Shown here: piece after piece, positions 12,001 to 24,000 of the stretch
Layout: each line of letters begins with the position of its first letter
Numbering within the stretch: the first letter of the stretch is position 1
Position numbers and translations under genes: made by a program
Notes under the pieces: model-generated
The model's input: the letters and a program-made list of their open reading frames with translations, nothing else
What the model was told of the DNA's origin: nothing
Databases searched by the model: none
Source: Pipra filicauda
Taxonomy: Eukaryota > Chordata > Aves > Passeriformes > Pipridae
DNA length: 64,000 nucleotides
Direction: 5' to 3'
Assembly: GCF_003945595.2 (NCBI RefSeq)
Contig: NW_024103729.1
Location: 1,856,950 to 1,920,949 of the forward strand

Positions 12001-15000
12001 GCTTTTTCTTTTCTACAGATCTCTTTGAGGTATTTCTAGATATGTACGTGCTTCTACAGACTATGGAATTTTTAAAAGTTAGGTTTGTGGCCCAGTAATT
12101 TTATGCAATGAATAAACAAATAAATGTCCCAAGAAAATACTTGTGTACTAATAGCATGATAATAATTCGGGTTTTCTATATGCTGTTATAATAGCTGATC
12201 TTGGAGATCAGTTTATGCTGTAGTGTAATAAAGGATCCTGAGGGCACATCACTGTGTTATTGCAAAATATCCTGATGGACTGCTGATATTTCACAACTCT
12301 GAACTGGGGTTTTCTGCCACAGGCTGTATTAATTTAAATGGCTATTCATCGAGACACTTTTAAAATGTGGACACTTGTTTAGAGCTCTGAATATGAAATC
12401 CAAATTACCAACACTTCCCTGGTGTTTTGTTTGGAAATTCAAAAGCTTTTTTTGTTGATGTAGGCATTGTGTGTAACCCCAGCTGGCTGGGCTGTGCTCC
12501 CCATCAGCCATGGTTTCCTTCAAACTGGCTATGACAGATTCTATAGATTCTCCAGTTGACATTGTTTCTGATTCTCTTTGCAACTAAGCTGCAGACCTAA
12601 CAGATTTAGTTATACAGGAAGAAAAATCACTAAAATCTCTTTAGTTTCATATTTGTATAGAAATGCATGTTGTTTGTGTGAAGTTAAGCTATTTAGGGTT
12701 CCACATAATGATTTAAAGTGAGTCTTGTGGGATGGTTAGTGTGTGCATGTGAGTGTACATGTACATAAACATGAATAACTTTATCTGTGACTGCTTGAAG
12801 CTGAAGATCATTTAAATTGAATTTTTCTTTGTGCGTGCAAGTAAAAATATTGCACAAATGCCAGGAGGATTAATAATTATGTAGTGATGATGTTTTTTTT
12901 AAATATGAAATTATAGCAACACTGATTTCTCTCCATGAGAAACAGCAATAGTGGTGACTGAGGGATGGAAAAATAATTTATGCAGAAGCAAAGTGCTTTT
13001 GTTCTGAGAGAAACATACTTACGTGCACTGGCAGATTTTTATTTTGAGTTTGCATCAGTGAGGAGCAGGCTCAGTTTGGGGTGGCTTTATGTGCATTGCA
13101 GTTGAAGCTCCTCGATGAGAGTTTTAAGTCTGTTTCTTTCCCATGTGCTTGGGTTTCCATAGGTAAATGGGAATAATGACACTGACCTCCTTTGTGCCTT
13201 GAAAGTGCTACTGAGAAACATTATATAAGAATTGAGTATTATTATACAAATCATTCTAGTTTGATCCATCTGAGCTGACCTTTTTCATCCACGCAATGAG
13301 ATTACCGTGACTCGGAGGCTGATGGGTCTCATTGTGTTCAGCTTATCACTGTACTCACTGCTGTTGTGCCATGGGACATAAATCAGTGTAATCTTTTTTG
13401 TCCCCAAATGATGGGTGTTATTAAGACTTGGCATTTATTTAGAATTTGGTCATGTTTAAAGCCTTTACGGTTGCTTTGTGATAATATATATATAGTTACT
13501 TTGACCATATTTCTGCTTTCAGTTGAATACAGAAATCTGTTGAATGTTTTGTGGCATCTACTTCCTCCTACTTTTTCTGTGCTGTTTCGTAAATAAGACT
13601 TGAAGAGATTGCTCTTGTTGGTGTTTGCTGTTCTATAATACTACTTTGCCTTCAAAACTTTAGAAATTACCAACTCCTCAGCAAACACAGGTGCCCTAAT
13701 CTCAAGAACTTGGTGTAAAATACAGCAAGTCATCTTAGCAAGCAAGTGCCTGTTCCCTCAGCTGGTTGTACTTGTGTTAGCAGTTCTCACTTTATGGTGA
13801 TGCTTTTTCTGCTCTGGGACTGGTCCTGGCCAGCTCCAGGTCTGGCAGTGGTTCCTGGGCTGCTGCTGTGCAAGGGCTGTGGGCAGGGCAGGGTGCTCTT
13901 GGAAGCTGCATTTCTCTTTTAGAGAAGAGCAGTGACTCTGGTGATCTGGTCTGCAAGATCTGTCCCTTCAGCCTAGGGTGCTGATGTGATCTGTTTGGAA
14001 ACACATTAACTTCTTGGAGCAACAACGTGAACCAGCTGTCCTGTTTGCTGTGAAGGGACATGGAGAGGTGGCCTTTCCACCAATAGTATTTGTTAAATAT
14101 TTGTAGCATTTGAGTATGTGGACCATAATGCTATGTTTGAGAAAAAGAAAACAATAGGGAGGGAATATTTTATTAGTAAGTGATAAAGCTTTGTTTACTT
14201 ATTTTTCAGCTGCTGACAAACACTTAGAACAACTTCTTACTCCTGTAAAACTGTAAAATTTGGTTGTTTTTTCTTTCTGTCCACAGTGGATGAAAGAGAC
14301 CTCACTCATTAAAAGAAACTGGTCCCTTTCTATCCTATCTGCATTTAAAAATCTACACATTCACATATTTATATTTACCCATGGAGAAATTTAAAAGGAA
14401 GAACAAAGGCAGGGAAACATTTCTTTGAGCGCTCGATCAACTCTTAAGATGATTTTGACAGTGCTGCTGCCAAATGGGGGATTTGTGTAGGGATTAGAAG
14501 ATGAAAATCTTTTTTATTGACAGCAACTTCAGCCAAAAAGACATTTAAACACACGCCATATGTAAACTGCTGTCTTTTTAAAATCAAGATCAAGTAATTT
14601 GAACGACCCTGGTACATCCTGAAGTTGCCCTAGTGGTGACCATGTACATTTATCTGCGGAGCCCTGTAAAGGAAGGCACAGTGCAGCAGTGGCTACTAAT
14701 TGAGCTGCTGTGCTGACTGCATAGTGCTGTAAGTCTGACACATCTCACTCTTATTCTGTGAAACATGACATTCCAGTGTCTCTTGCAGGGCGGCAGCTCT
14801 GTGGTGGAGCCCTGTGGTAGAGCTGGAAGCCAAACCCGGCATCTCAGAATTTTACTGCACTTTGCCATGTGACCTTATGCTGTTGGCACCAGAGAAAGTA
14901 ATTTATTTCTTTTCCCTGGTAAGAAGAGGGACAAGAACAAATAATATGAGAGCTGATCTTGGAGATAACAGGGTCAAAAGTTTCAGCTGCAGCAGAAAAG

Positions 15001-18000
15001 AGGAAAATTCCTACAGCAGTACTGGGAAGTGACACATCATTGATTGCAACAGCCCGCAGTGAGGGGGGAGACTGGATTTTGATGAGAATATGCTGGCACA
15101 ACTTGGGAAATCCCAGGCAAAATCCTCCTGCAAAAGTAAAACTGACAAGTAGGAGAACTATTTTGAGCTCAGAATGGGAACACAGTGTATGTAAATCATG
15201 AATTGCTGTTTTGTGCACTCTGGCGCTACCTCACAAAAGATGTTTCATAATAGAGCAAGGATTTCCTGGGGGGGTGAGTTTGGGATGGTGTGGTTGTAAG
15301 TTTGTTTTTCTAGGTGAGTGAGGTGACTGAATAATTTATTCATTTTGTTGACTAGAGAAACAAGCAGTTTCTGAAGATGTTTTCAGATACAGATCTGCCT
15401 TTTGGAAAATTTACACAGAACAAGAAAACATCCTTGCCTCAAATTGTATGTATTTCTCATATCTCTGATTTTTTTTTATAAAGGAGAGACTTTGCATATG
15501 TCTACATCTTTTCTACTTCTGTGCTGTAACTACAGAAGATAAAATCTTTTTCTATCAATTGTGTTGCTCCTGCTTGCTATTGCAGAGAAATTACATTATT
15601 GAATGTATGATTTTTCAGTTACCCCATGGCAGAACATAGGTGTGCTAGCATAACTTGTAAAAGAGAGACCATGATTCAGGACCAAGTGAGAAGAGAAAAG
15701 TGGGCAGTGGAGGTGAACTGGTGATGTGAGAAAAGACCAGGGATGTCTAATATCAGCTTGGGCCCATGTGGGCTGAACTGAGTGTTGGCTGCCTCCTGTG
15801 GGAGGAGGGCTGGTGTCTGTGCTGTGCTGAAGGAACCTGTCACCTCAGATGCCCTCAGTTGCTGTCTGCAGTGCCAGAGTGTAAGGAGTTCTCCAGGAGC
15901 CAATCCCTGTCCTCGTGACTCAAGACCCCAGCTAGACTCAGGCTGACTCTGGATTACGAGGCAGTGGCAGCTCTTCCTTACATTTGGTTGTGCCTGCAGA
16001 CCCCCCACTGTCCCTGCCCCTTTCGAGCAGGGCTGTGTGTACAAATGGGGGCTGGTGTTTGATCGATTCCCAACTCCCTTGCTTTGAAGATGTCCCAGAG
16101 AAAGCTGCTGCTGCTGCCACAATGTCCATGGATAAGCCAGTGATCTCACTGCTTGGAGTGGCTTGTGCACAGCAGTTGGAGCACTCCTGGGCTGTAACAC
16201 ACAGTAGTGCTGCAATGACCATTTTGATTAAAACATTCAGTCCAAATAATCAGTATTCAGGATGCGATTTGGGATAGAGGAGGAGCAGCAGTATTTTGAG
16301 GCTCTCAGCGTTGAGCTGTGTGAAGGCAGGATGGGTTAGATCCGTAAGCAGTCCGGGATCACAAAAATGATAAACATCTTGGGATGAGAACATGGTGGCG
16401 TGGTTGGCTTTATCTTGGCATCCAGCTGCCTGCTCTGCTACTTTAGGTAAGTTGTAAAGGCATCACTTACTCCGTCTGTACAGTGGCAGACTGTGATTTG
16501 CTCACTGCAGTGGTGTTTACAGAACACTCTAGTATAGGTGGATGAGGAATGGTTAAGGCTAGGAAGGTTTATGGATACATATTTTCTACACGTGCTTGTG
16601 ATTATAAATAGGATTTGTATGCTGGCTTCTTGTTGAAGTATTCTCATTAATTTTAACTTCTAATGCTGAGCTATTGCAGGCTGTGTGCTCTTTGTCTTAG
16701 GCAAGAATAAATAAATTGTTTCTGGAAATAAAATACGTTTAATTTTAAAGGTAAAATAGTGAAGGTCTAGTTTGGTGAGGTGTCCTTGTGACATCTGCTG
16801 AAAGGTCTGGAGGCTGTTACATGAGCGTGTGTTTGCAGTGAATGAGGCAAGAAAACTAATCTGGTTCCAGAACGTTGAAGTGGTGTGAGAATTTGCCAAA
16901 GTGATTTTCACAGGTTACTAAGGCAGTAATTTAAACCTCTCTTTTTACCACTCTCTTTAGGTAATATTTCAGTAATTACATTGCCAGTTTCCAGCACCAA
17001 CTCTCCGACTAAGATTTTGCCAAAAACCTTAGGACCAATCAATGTGAATGTTGGACCCCAAATGGTAAGTGTTGCAACCCTGGTAATGCCAACTTGTGTA
17101 ACTGCCTGTGTGACTTCCTGTTGGTGTAATGTAGAAACACAAAAAACAAAGATGTGAACTGTGTGAGGAACTTGCTGCTTCCTGCCCCAGCCACAAAGTG
17201 CCCCACCTGGGTGGGAGGGGGGGGACGTGGGGGCACAGCAGGCTCAGCATCCCAAAATTGCCACTCCCAACAACGCTCCTGTGTTTGCCCTTGGGGGACA
17301 CCCATTTGCCTGGCTTTGAGTAGAAATTAAAACAGCTTTGTCGGCTGACATTTTAACAAAAGTGTATTAAGGGAAAAAGAAATCTCATTAAGAATGTTAT
17401 TGATACTCTCCAGCATTGCCAGAGAGTGCCTCAGATGTGCCACGAGAGATTTAACTTGTTGAAACTACTCTTCCTGTCAGTGATAACGGTATATGGGCAT
17501 ATGTTGACATTTCAGGGATTTTGGATCTAGTTTAAAAAAAAATTTAGGTTTTCTCGTGGCCAGAGAGCTAAAAAAGCAATACCTAGAAACGTGAACAGTT
17601 TCTAGTGACCTGATGCCCAGCTGCCAAGCCCTTAGCCTGAGTACAGAAGCATTTGGTATGTTTTATAAATAATTGTGTTGGGCCTTTTTCCTGTCAGCAT
17701 TACTACTGTTCTTTAGTGGGTTGCACCAAAGGACAGCAGTACACCAAAGGGGCACACACATTACAGCCACCCTCCTTCCCGGCATTCCCTGCTGTGTGGA
17801 GCTCTCCATCTGGAGCACTGGGCACAGGCTGCCAGGGAACAGCCCTGGAATGGCCCTGGAACAGCCCTGGAACAGCCCTGCTCAGTGCGTCAGTGCTGAT
17901 GCACGTCTTGAGGAGTGTGTGCCCTGTAGCATTGCACTGGAATAGTTCTGCCACAGAAGATGTTTTGTGAGTGCAATAAATAGCCCAGACCAGGGCAGAG

Positions 18001-21000
18001 CAGTCTGTTAATGCAGTTCCTACTCTTACAGGTGACTTCTCAAGGCCCTGCTTTTGGTTTAAGTGAGCCCTAGTTGCGGTTTAAGTTCTATAGCAGATAG
18101 AAGTTGCAAAAGCCACTACCTGGTGTGAGACACACAATTTTTATTCTTTTTTTTCTTTTCATTTTTTCATTCTTTTATTCTGCTGTTTTGCAAGGATAGA
18201 TCTATATTCAGAAAACATTTTCTTATTAAGTAGCCATTAAAGCAGGCCTTCTAGGACACCCAGGGTACAGCTGTGTTATGCCAGGCCATTGAAAGGAGAA
18301 TGCCCACAAGCTCTCAGCAGTGCCAGTGTTAGCGCTGCCTCGGCCTCCCACCTGTGTCAGCAACACCCTGCTCTGGGAGGGGCTGTTGGCTTTGTTTAAC
18401 CACTGCTCCAGGTCCTTCAAACCAGCACAGCCCCCGGGATCAGTGAGGTGGCTGAACGGTGACCACTGGTCTGAGTCCCCCGGGCTGTGGCTGTGCCAGT
18501 GGTGGAGAGGGCACTGTTGGCTGGCTGGGTTCTTGGGTACGACTGTTTGGTCGTACTAAGGCTGAATCTTTAGGTGTAAGTTTAACACCGTAAGTGTTCC
18601 TGATGAAGTGTTAGTGCTCGTTCCCGGGGGCCGCCAGGTGGCACTGCGGGCCGGGCGGGAGCGGCCCCGACACGGGGACCCGCGGGGTCACGGCGGGTAA
18701 CACAGCCAGGCGGGCACCTCTGGTGCTCCGGGATCCACCAGGAAATACGGCACTTGTACCACTGCTTCGGTTTCTCTAAATTTCTGTTTTCACTTGGTTC
18801 TGTCGAGCTGTCCGTTTACAAAAATAAATGAGATGAATTTATGTCTTTAAGACAAAACAATATGCATTATGATTGTGTGGTGTCAGGAGGGATGTGAAGT
18901 AACACTCAATGAGCTAAGGAAATGGGAGATTCTTCACATATCATTTATTTCTACTTGTTTAAACAGTATTGATGGATACCAAACAAATTCTGTATATTTA
19001 TTTGTTGCATATGTGTGTATATATATATATACACATTTGCTGTATATATACACACATTTGCTGTATATATATACACATTTGCTGTATATATACACACTTG
19101 CTATGTATATATATATATGCTGTATACTTACAGGGTTGTTGGATAAGTTAAATAGTAAAGGAAACTACAATGTTTAGTCCAGTCAGTACTAAACATGTTA
19201 CTTAACAAATGGAGTAAAGTAAAATTAAGTTTTAAAAAGTGAAATAAGGTATATGAGTAAAAAGCACTGTCCAAGAAACCTTGGTATGAATCTTATCATA
19301 CTGGAATCAAAGTAATTAAATGTGTTTTATTTTAAAGATTAAGTAATTAATGCTGTTTGATCTATAAATACTATATAAATTCTTCTGGTGACCTACTTTG
19401 AAGAGTGAACTTGGATGTGATTTAAAAGTAGAGACTAGGTGTCTTGGTGTTAACCACTGTACCTACAATTTCACCAGGTTTGTGTAAATGTAAATTCTTT
19501 CTACAGTACAGACTTTATGTTGAGTTCCATAGGTACAGTGCTGTATTATTAGCTTGCCAGAATGCCCTGGGATCTTGTGAGTGCTAGAAACTGCAGGGAA
19601 CACTTTGCCTGGAGCTCGGTTTGTCTTTGGTACCAAAGACAGTTACAAGAGACAAATCCATTGGAAAGAAAGAAGGTTTTATTGATTACAGGGATCAAAA
19701 CATTGCCTGGATGTACTCGTGGAGAAACAGCTGGGTGTCTATAGGTACAGATCCTACCTGCCATACCTAGGAATTACTTCTATTTGTCTAGTTCTTGATC
19801 ATATGAATAATACAGTAATATGGTACAATTAGAAAACTTAACAGTGTTGTAATTACTTTACTGTATGAAGATCTTCTGATGACATCTCTTCTGTATATTT
19901 TGACTGCAGCTTGCTTCTGGTACAGAATTATTACTGCTTTTCTTAGTGCAATGCTTAGTATTTGGGGCTGTGGTAACCTCTCTTTTCTTAAGACAACAGT
20001 GTTTTTTATTCCTAAATTTTACAGATCATAAGCACACCACAAAGACTGACCAATTCAGGGAGTGTTCTGATTGGGAGTCCGTATAACCCACCTCTAACAA
20101 TGGTCACACAGACACACATAACAGAAGCTTCTGGCTGGGTCCCAGGGTAAGACTTTTACCTTATTTAAAGATGTCTGAGGGCCTGTTCTGATCTTTTCTG
20201 TTATTTATACTGTTGTATCTGTGTGTTGGCTTACAGTTTCTAGTTCTTGCACAGCTAAAAGGAATATGGAGTGTGCTGTCTAGCCTCATATGCATTTCTG
20301 ATGTCTGAAGCATGTGAACACGAGCTACAAGCACTGATCACTTCACTGTCTGCTTTAATTGTGGTTTGTGGCAGTGTCTGTTTCTCTGTGAAAATGGAGT
20401 CGCAAATTCACGAGTCCTGTTATAACAAGCTTTTATTTTTTTCATGAATTCATGGTCTATTCAAGTAGTGCTGCTGTTGAGCATAGCAGTGGGTACCTAC
20501 AGGGGGAGAGACTGTCAAAATCACTTCAAGAGGCAATTAAGAATAAACTCTAATGGAAAATTTTGAATGTAATCAGTGTGGTATTTTTATTACTATTTTA
20601 CATTAGCAACAAGTTCCATGGGTTCTGAGGTACTCCAGAGTAACATGACATTCTTTATCTCTTCTAATTAAATCTGGTCTTTACAGTATTTCTTGGTATT
20701 TTGTTTTAATACCAGTACTGCTGAGCTTAGCTGTCTCAAAATAAAGATGTAGAGCTTTGCCTCTGAAAAAATAATTTATTTCTGCATCTAGGTTAATTTT
20801 TCTAATCAGTGATGAATGTCAGTAGTACCTTTTCAGCTTTAGACATGAGAAATGGAGCATCTAAGAAACAACAACTCTGTAAGAAAGGACTGTCATAGGC
20901 CTGTACTTCCCCATCCCTGTATTCCCACCACAGAGTCGATAAACTGCAGGCCCAGCTGAGCAGTTTTTAAGCTTTATTTTTTGCTGACTTTGTGTTCATT

Positions 21001-24000
21001 TCCTGAAATACTTTTTGAATGCACTCAGTTCTGATTTTATTTGAAAAAGGAGTTCACAAAGATTACTTTGTTTCTCCACATTTTGTGAAATGTGGAGGCC
21101 AGGCAGATGTTCTTTCAGTACCCAGAGGAGGGACAAGCTCTACTTGTCACAGCAACTTGCTAAACCAGAGAATCAACACCCATTGCTTTCCTAAGCTTCA
21201 TCCAAACCCAGTGATGGGGGTTCCTGGAGCAGCCTCGTTGCAGAGCATCAACCTCCACCACCAAGGAGAAGAACCATCCTTTTGTTCGTTGACTGTCAGA
21301 GTCGAGACACGGGATTTCCGAAGAGCCTGACTCCTGTTTCAGCCATTTGAGCAAGATGACTCCAGGCAGACCAGTTAATACTGATCTGTGCAGAAGTCCA
21401 TACCACAGGTCATGTTTTCATCTGAGGAACAGAGGTGAGGAAGGGTCCGTGGTGTTGCTGAATGGAGGCGGTGAGCCCTTGCTGAAGACAGTTCCACAAG
21501 ACTGCAAGTCCAGCCTACTTGCTTTACCCATCGTTTACTCCACGGATTCCAAATTATTTCCAAAATCAAATGGGATGAGCATATTCATTCTCAGGGCTCC
21601 ACACAGCCCCCAGCAGCCTGGTGCACAGACCAGGGGCCAGCTCTTCTCTCGCTCTGCTCCAGGGCCCTGCCCAGGGAAGTGCTGCAGCCCCCGCCCCACC
21701 TGCACTCAGCCCCCAGTTAAGCACCATGGACAGGGGTCGCCGAGGCAGAAATCCCACTGCTGCTGCCCAGGGAGAGGCCTCCTGTGCTCTGCACTGCAAA
21801 CCAAGTACGTGCTGGCTTTCAAGGCACAGGGCTTCAAATCCATCGTTCCTGTTCAGCGTCCCTCACAGCAGTGTCAGGTCTCCAGCTGTGAGTCTGTGCT
21901 GTGGGGCCGCTTTGGAAACACAGGGAAACAATGGAATGTAACTTCCCAACACTCTCAGGCAATGTACCTTGTGTGAGCTGCAGGAATAAATGCGAGTCTG
22001 GGACACAGCTCCTGTTTGCTGTGGGTGTAAATGGGACGATAAGGAACCACCAGTGACTGCAAACTGCTCGTCCTGTGCAAAATTCACACCAGCTGCTTCC
22101 TCAGAGTCTCTCTCTTCAGCTCTGTCTGCATCAGCCCTAATATGAACATGTTTAGTGGTTTACTTTGGTTTTTGTTTAAAGATTTCAGAACATTCAATGG
22201 CCTGAAAATACAGGATATATGTTAGGCACTGTTTAAAGACATTTTTGTTCCACATGGAGGAATTTTAAATAGGAATTTTCAAAGGAGCCCAGCTTCTCCT
22301 TTTTGATGGACTTTGGTTATCTAGCTCACATCAGCACTTTTGTAGTTCCAGGTGAAGTGACTTACCTAAATTTATATGGGCAAAGCATGGTAAAATTGGG
22401 AATAGAACTTGTCTGGCAGTGAGCTCCAACAACCTCCTCCAAAAGCCCTAACCACCTTCTCTCAGATTTTGTCAATCTCTGTGTGTCAGATTTTTCCCTT
22501 TTGGGAAACATGTAACAGCAAACACCAGATCCAGCAAGGCCCTGCATACTGTGATTTTAGTGGTCTGTAGATATGATGTTATTTTCATCTTAAGTTTGAA
22601 TTGTCTTTTCTTAGGGAGCGAAAGCGGACTCAAGAAATTATAGAGTCAGATTTTTCAGAAAGGTGAGTATTGCTGAACATGTATTTTATGTGCACAGTCA
22701 TACCTGTTTTACTTCAGATCTGCCCTTCAGAGAGATGGGTGTCCAGTTCCCACTTTCAGTTTTCACTCCTTCACATAAAAGCTGTGTGGATCCTTGTAGT
22801 TATAATTCATTCCTTTTAGCTTTATCACTTCCCGATAAATAAATTTGCTGTTACAGAAGATACCAGGAGTTGTGAAAAACAGATTTTCAGAAATAAGATT
22901 GTTCTAGTTTTCCATGTAACAAATACTTCTAAACAAATGATCTTTTCCTTTGCTTCTGAAACTTTTTTTTGAAAGCATTCAAGGTGGTTTTATTTGTTTA
23001 CCTGTTGAGGTTGATCAAATTGAATATCTGTGTAGGGATTGGAAGTGTTGGGGTTTTTTTTAATCTTCTGGTGTTCCTATTCTTTTTTTTTCTTCTATGT
23101 TCTGTTTTCTTAAATATGTTCTAAATTTTGAAACCCATTCTTTTATGTTAATATTTTAATATTTTCCTTAGCTTGTTACTGCTGGCAGAACTAGGCCTTT
23201 TTCTGTAAAATAACAGATCTCCCTGAAACATATTATCAAATGAACTTTTCAGACTGTAATTAAAAAAAAACCCAAACCCAAAAACAACAGAGCTGAACTT
23301 TTTAAAGGCTTCTGTTGTAATCCACATCCAAATCTAGTTTGTGTGAGAAAACCAACTGCTCCTGTTTTTTTCTATTACTATTAGCTAAGCTCTTGCTTTT
23401 TTGGAAGAAGAAGGTAAATGGAAAATAACCCTGACAGTTGCCAGTTGTTAATTTGGCACCATAAAACTCAATGAATATGTACTTGTTCTCCACTAAAGAA
23501 ATTCTTGTACCTCTGTCTTAACTATGATGGCACATAGTTTAATTCCCCTGATGGGCAAGTTTAGTATCTCTTGCTGTATTTTAAATATTTAAACAGGGGT
23601 GTCTGAGCCTTTCTATTTTAGGCACACACGTGAGAGATCCCCATAAATCTGGGTTCCAGGCACATAAACACCCTGTGAGATTTTTTTGGTTGTTCTTTTG
23701 TGAAACTACCTGAAGATGAATTCCAAATCTATTTTAAGCATCTTCTCGCAGCATGTGTTCAAATACAACCCATGTAGAAATAGCCAAGGAAAGGGAAAGG
23801 GCTCCAGTGCACTTTTTTGCCAACTTGTAAGAAACAAGAAACTGATGCAAAAAAGCAGAACAGTTTTGGTTTTAATTTAAATGGTCCAGATTCCTGTTGC
23901 AAAAGGTAGACCCTTTACTGTGTAACACAGTAGCTTATTAACATTCAATGTATTAAAATAATATTTTTCTCTTTCCAGTAAGAGAAGCAAAAAAGGAGAT

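Larger units (their letters stand above)
8938..16960 (+). other. TFDP2 intron 2
   Basis: An 8-kb intron. It contains an ancient MIR/L2-like fragment at 13120-13247, GC-richer blocks near 13.79-14.02 and 15.70-16.21 kb with meaningless open frames, and an exon-like 90-nt segment at 15356-15445. The remainder is AT-rich and unremarkable. Confidence 0.8.
17065..20024 (+). other. TFDP2 intron 3
   Basis: The intron carries a G-rich run at 17209-17233, an 11-bp short tandem repeat at 17843-17880, a CpG-dense micro-island at about 18615-18735, and a TA-rich tandem repeat at 19021-19125. No additional exon is recognised. Confidence 0.8.

Noticed and set aside
15676..16215. 179-codon minus-strand open frame in intron 2
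   Set aside because: No homology or splice context; GC-richer intron sequence.
21347..21976. 209-codon open frame in TFDP2 intron 4
   Set aside because: It lies in GC-richer intron with other long open frames on both strands, shows no domain or signal, and has Cys/Pro/Ser-rich composition expected from base content.
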